6,047 nucleotides of DNA, from assembly GCA_027340195.1 (NCBI GenBank), contig DAHWNE010000362.1, positions 1-6,047 on the forward strand. Reading direction: 5' to 3'. This document shows positions 5,766 to 6,047 of this stretch, piece after piece. This stretch comes from Acetobacteraceae bacterium. Its GTDB lineage: Bacteria > Pseudomonadota > Alphaproteobacteria > Acetobacterales > Acetobacteraceae. Position 1 is the first letter of the stretch, and the number at the start of each line of letters is the position of its first letter. The notes beneath the pieces were generated by a model, which ran no database searches, was not told where the DNA came from, and worked only from the letters and a program-made list of their open reading frames with translations. Position numbers and translations under genes: made by a program.

Positions 5766-6047
5766 ATGGGTCAGCCCGCCGCCCGCGTCGGCGACATGGT
5801 CGAGCAGGAAGAACCGCACTGCCATGCGCCGATCCACCCGCCCGCGCCGCCGCCCACCCCGGTGCCGCATCCGCCGCTGCCGCTGACCATCATCCCGCCC
5901 TGCGCGCCGACGGTGACGATCGGAGGGATGCCCGCCGCGCGCGCCACCGACCAGACCAAGCCCTGCACCGAACCCTGCGTGCCGGGCGGTCCGGCGTTGA
6001 TCGCGAAGGGCTCGGCCACGGTCACGATCGGCGGCCTGCCGGCGGCG
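5766..6047 (+). CDS. PAAR-repeat protein (type VI secretion spike tip type), 3' end missing
   Basis: The first 94 codons are open to the window edge. The ATG at 5766 has GAAGGGA 8 nt upstream (5751-5757). PAAR-type repeats are visible: QPAARVGD (3-10), TVTIGGMPAARATD (49-62) and TVTIGGLPAA (85-94, cut off). Between the first and second repeats lies a Pro/His-rich segment (residues 17-45) with H18, C19, H20, H24 and H35, followed by C46; C67 and C71 come after the second repeat. Some of these may bind the metal ion that stabilises PAAR tips. PAAR proteins cap the VgrG spike of type VI secretion systems and often carry a C-terminal toxin; whether this one does lies beyond the window. No other type VI gene is present here. 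It follows comM on the same strand after 61 bp. Confidence 0.85.
   Translation, partial: MGQPAARVGDMVEQEEPHCHAPIHPPAPPPTPVPHPPLPLTIIPPCAPTVTIGGMPAARATDQTKPCTEPCVPGGPALIAKGSATVTIGGLPAA

Noticed and set aside
4058..5767. Minus-strand open frame of 569 codons opposite comM, and the plus-strand frame 4012-5739
   Set aside because: Both are Arg/Gly/Ala-rich shadows of comM, which contains all expected AAA+ motifs in its own frame.
5771..6025. Minus-strand 84-codon open frame over the PAAR gene
   Set aside because: It is Gly-rich with no domain and is antisense to clear PAAR repeats.

Overview
The window is very GC-rich DNA in which almost every base is coding. The protein signatures (a YggS of the GENRVQE / SMGMSADFE type, a GT2-GtrA fusion, and an Nramp protein with a GENDAP motif) suggest an alphaproteobacterium. 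Rhodospirillales, probably Acetobacteraceae, is my best guess from memory of such proteins. That placement is inference, because no rRNA or other strong marker is present. I see no mobile element, CRISPR array, tRNA or rRNA.

Layout. (1) Positions 1-122, minus strand: the 5' end of an exported or membrane-anchored protein with a TTG start, running off the left edge. (2) Positions 267-2530, plus strand: a three-gene operon. It encodes a YggS/PLPBP pyridoxal-phosphate homeostasis protein, a stand-alone CinA C-terminal-domain (PncC-like) protein with an altered second motif, and a family 2 glycosyltransferase fused to a GtrA membrane domain. The last two genes overlap by 4 bp. (3) Positions 4012-2535, minus strand: a two-gene unit with a 60-residue single-pass membrane protein and a divergent Nramp-family metal transporter, overlapping by 25 bp. 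It ends only 4 bp from the glycosyltransferase stop codon. (4) Positions 4187-5704, plus strand: comM (YifB-type AAA+ ATPase). (5) Positions 5766-6047, plus strand: the N-terminal part of a PAAR-repeat protein, running off the right edge.

The most interesting region is the 174-bp divergent gap between the small membrane-protein gene and comM. It holds a plausible minus-strand promoter (TTGACG, 16 bp, TACATC). Two related palindromes share the core AGCC-TW-GGCT. One lies inside the promoter spacer and the other over the predicted transcription start. Their TAGC-N4-GCTA geometry resembles MntR/DtxR-type operators, which suggests metal-dependent repression of the small protein plus Nramp unit. 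The Nramp itself keeps the TM1 aspartate but lacks the TM1 asparagine and the TM6 methionine of classical Mn/Fe transporters, so its substrate is an open question. The small membrane protein is unrecognised and may be a partner of the transporter.

The remaining genes are housekeeping or accessory functions: PLP homeostasis, pyridine-nucleotide salvage, polyprenyl-linked sugar transfer, branch migration in transformation, and a type VI spike tip. They show no obvious single shared pathway.
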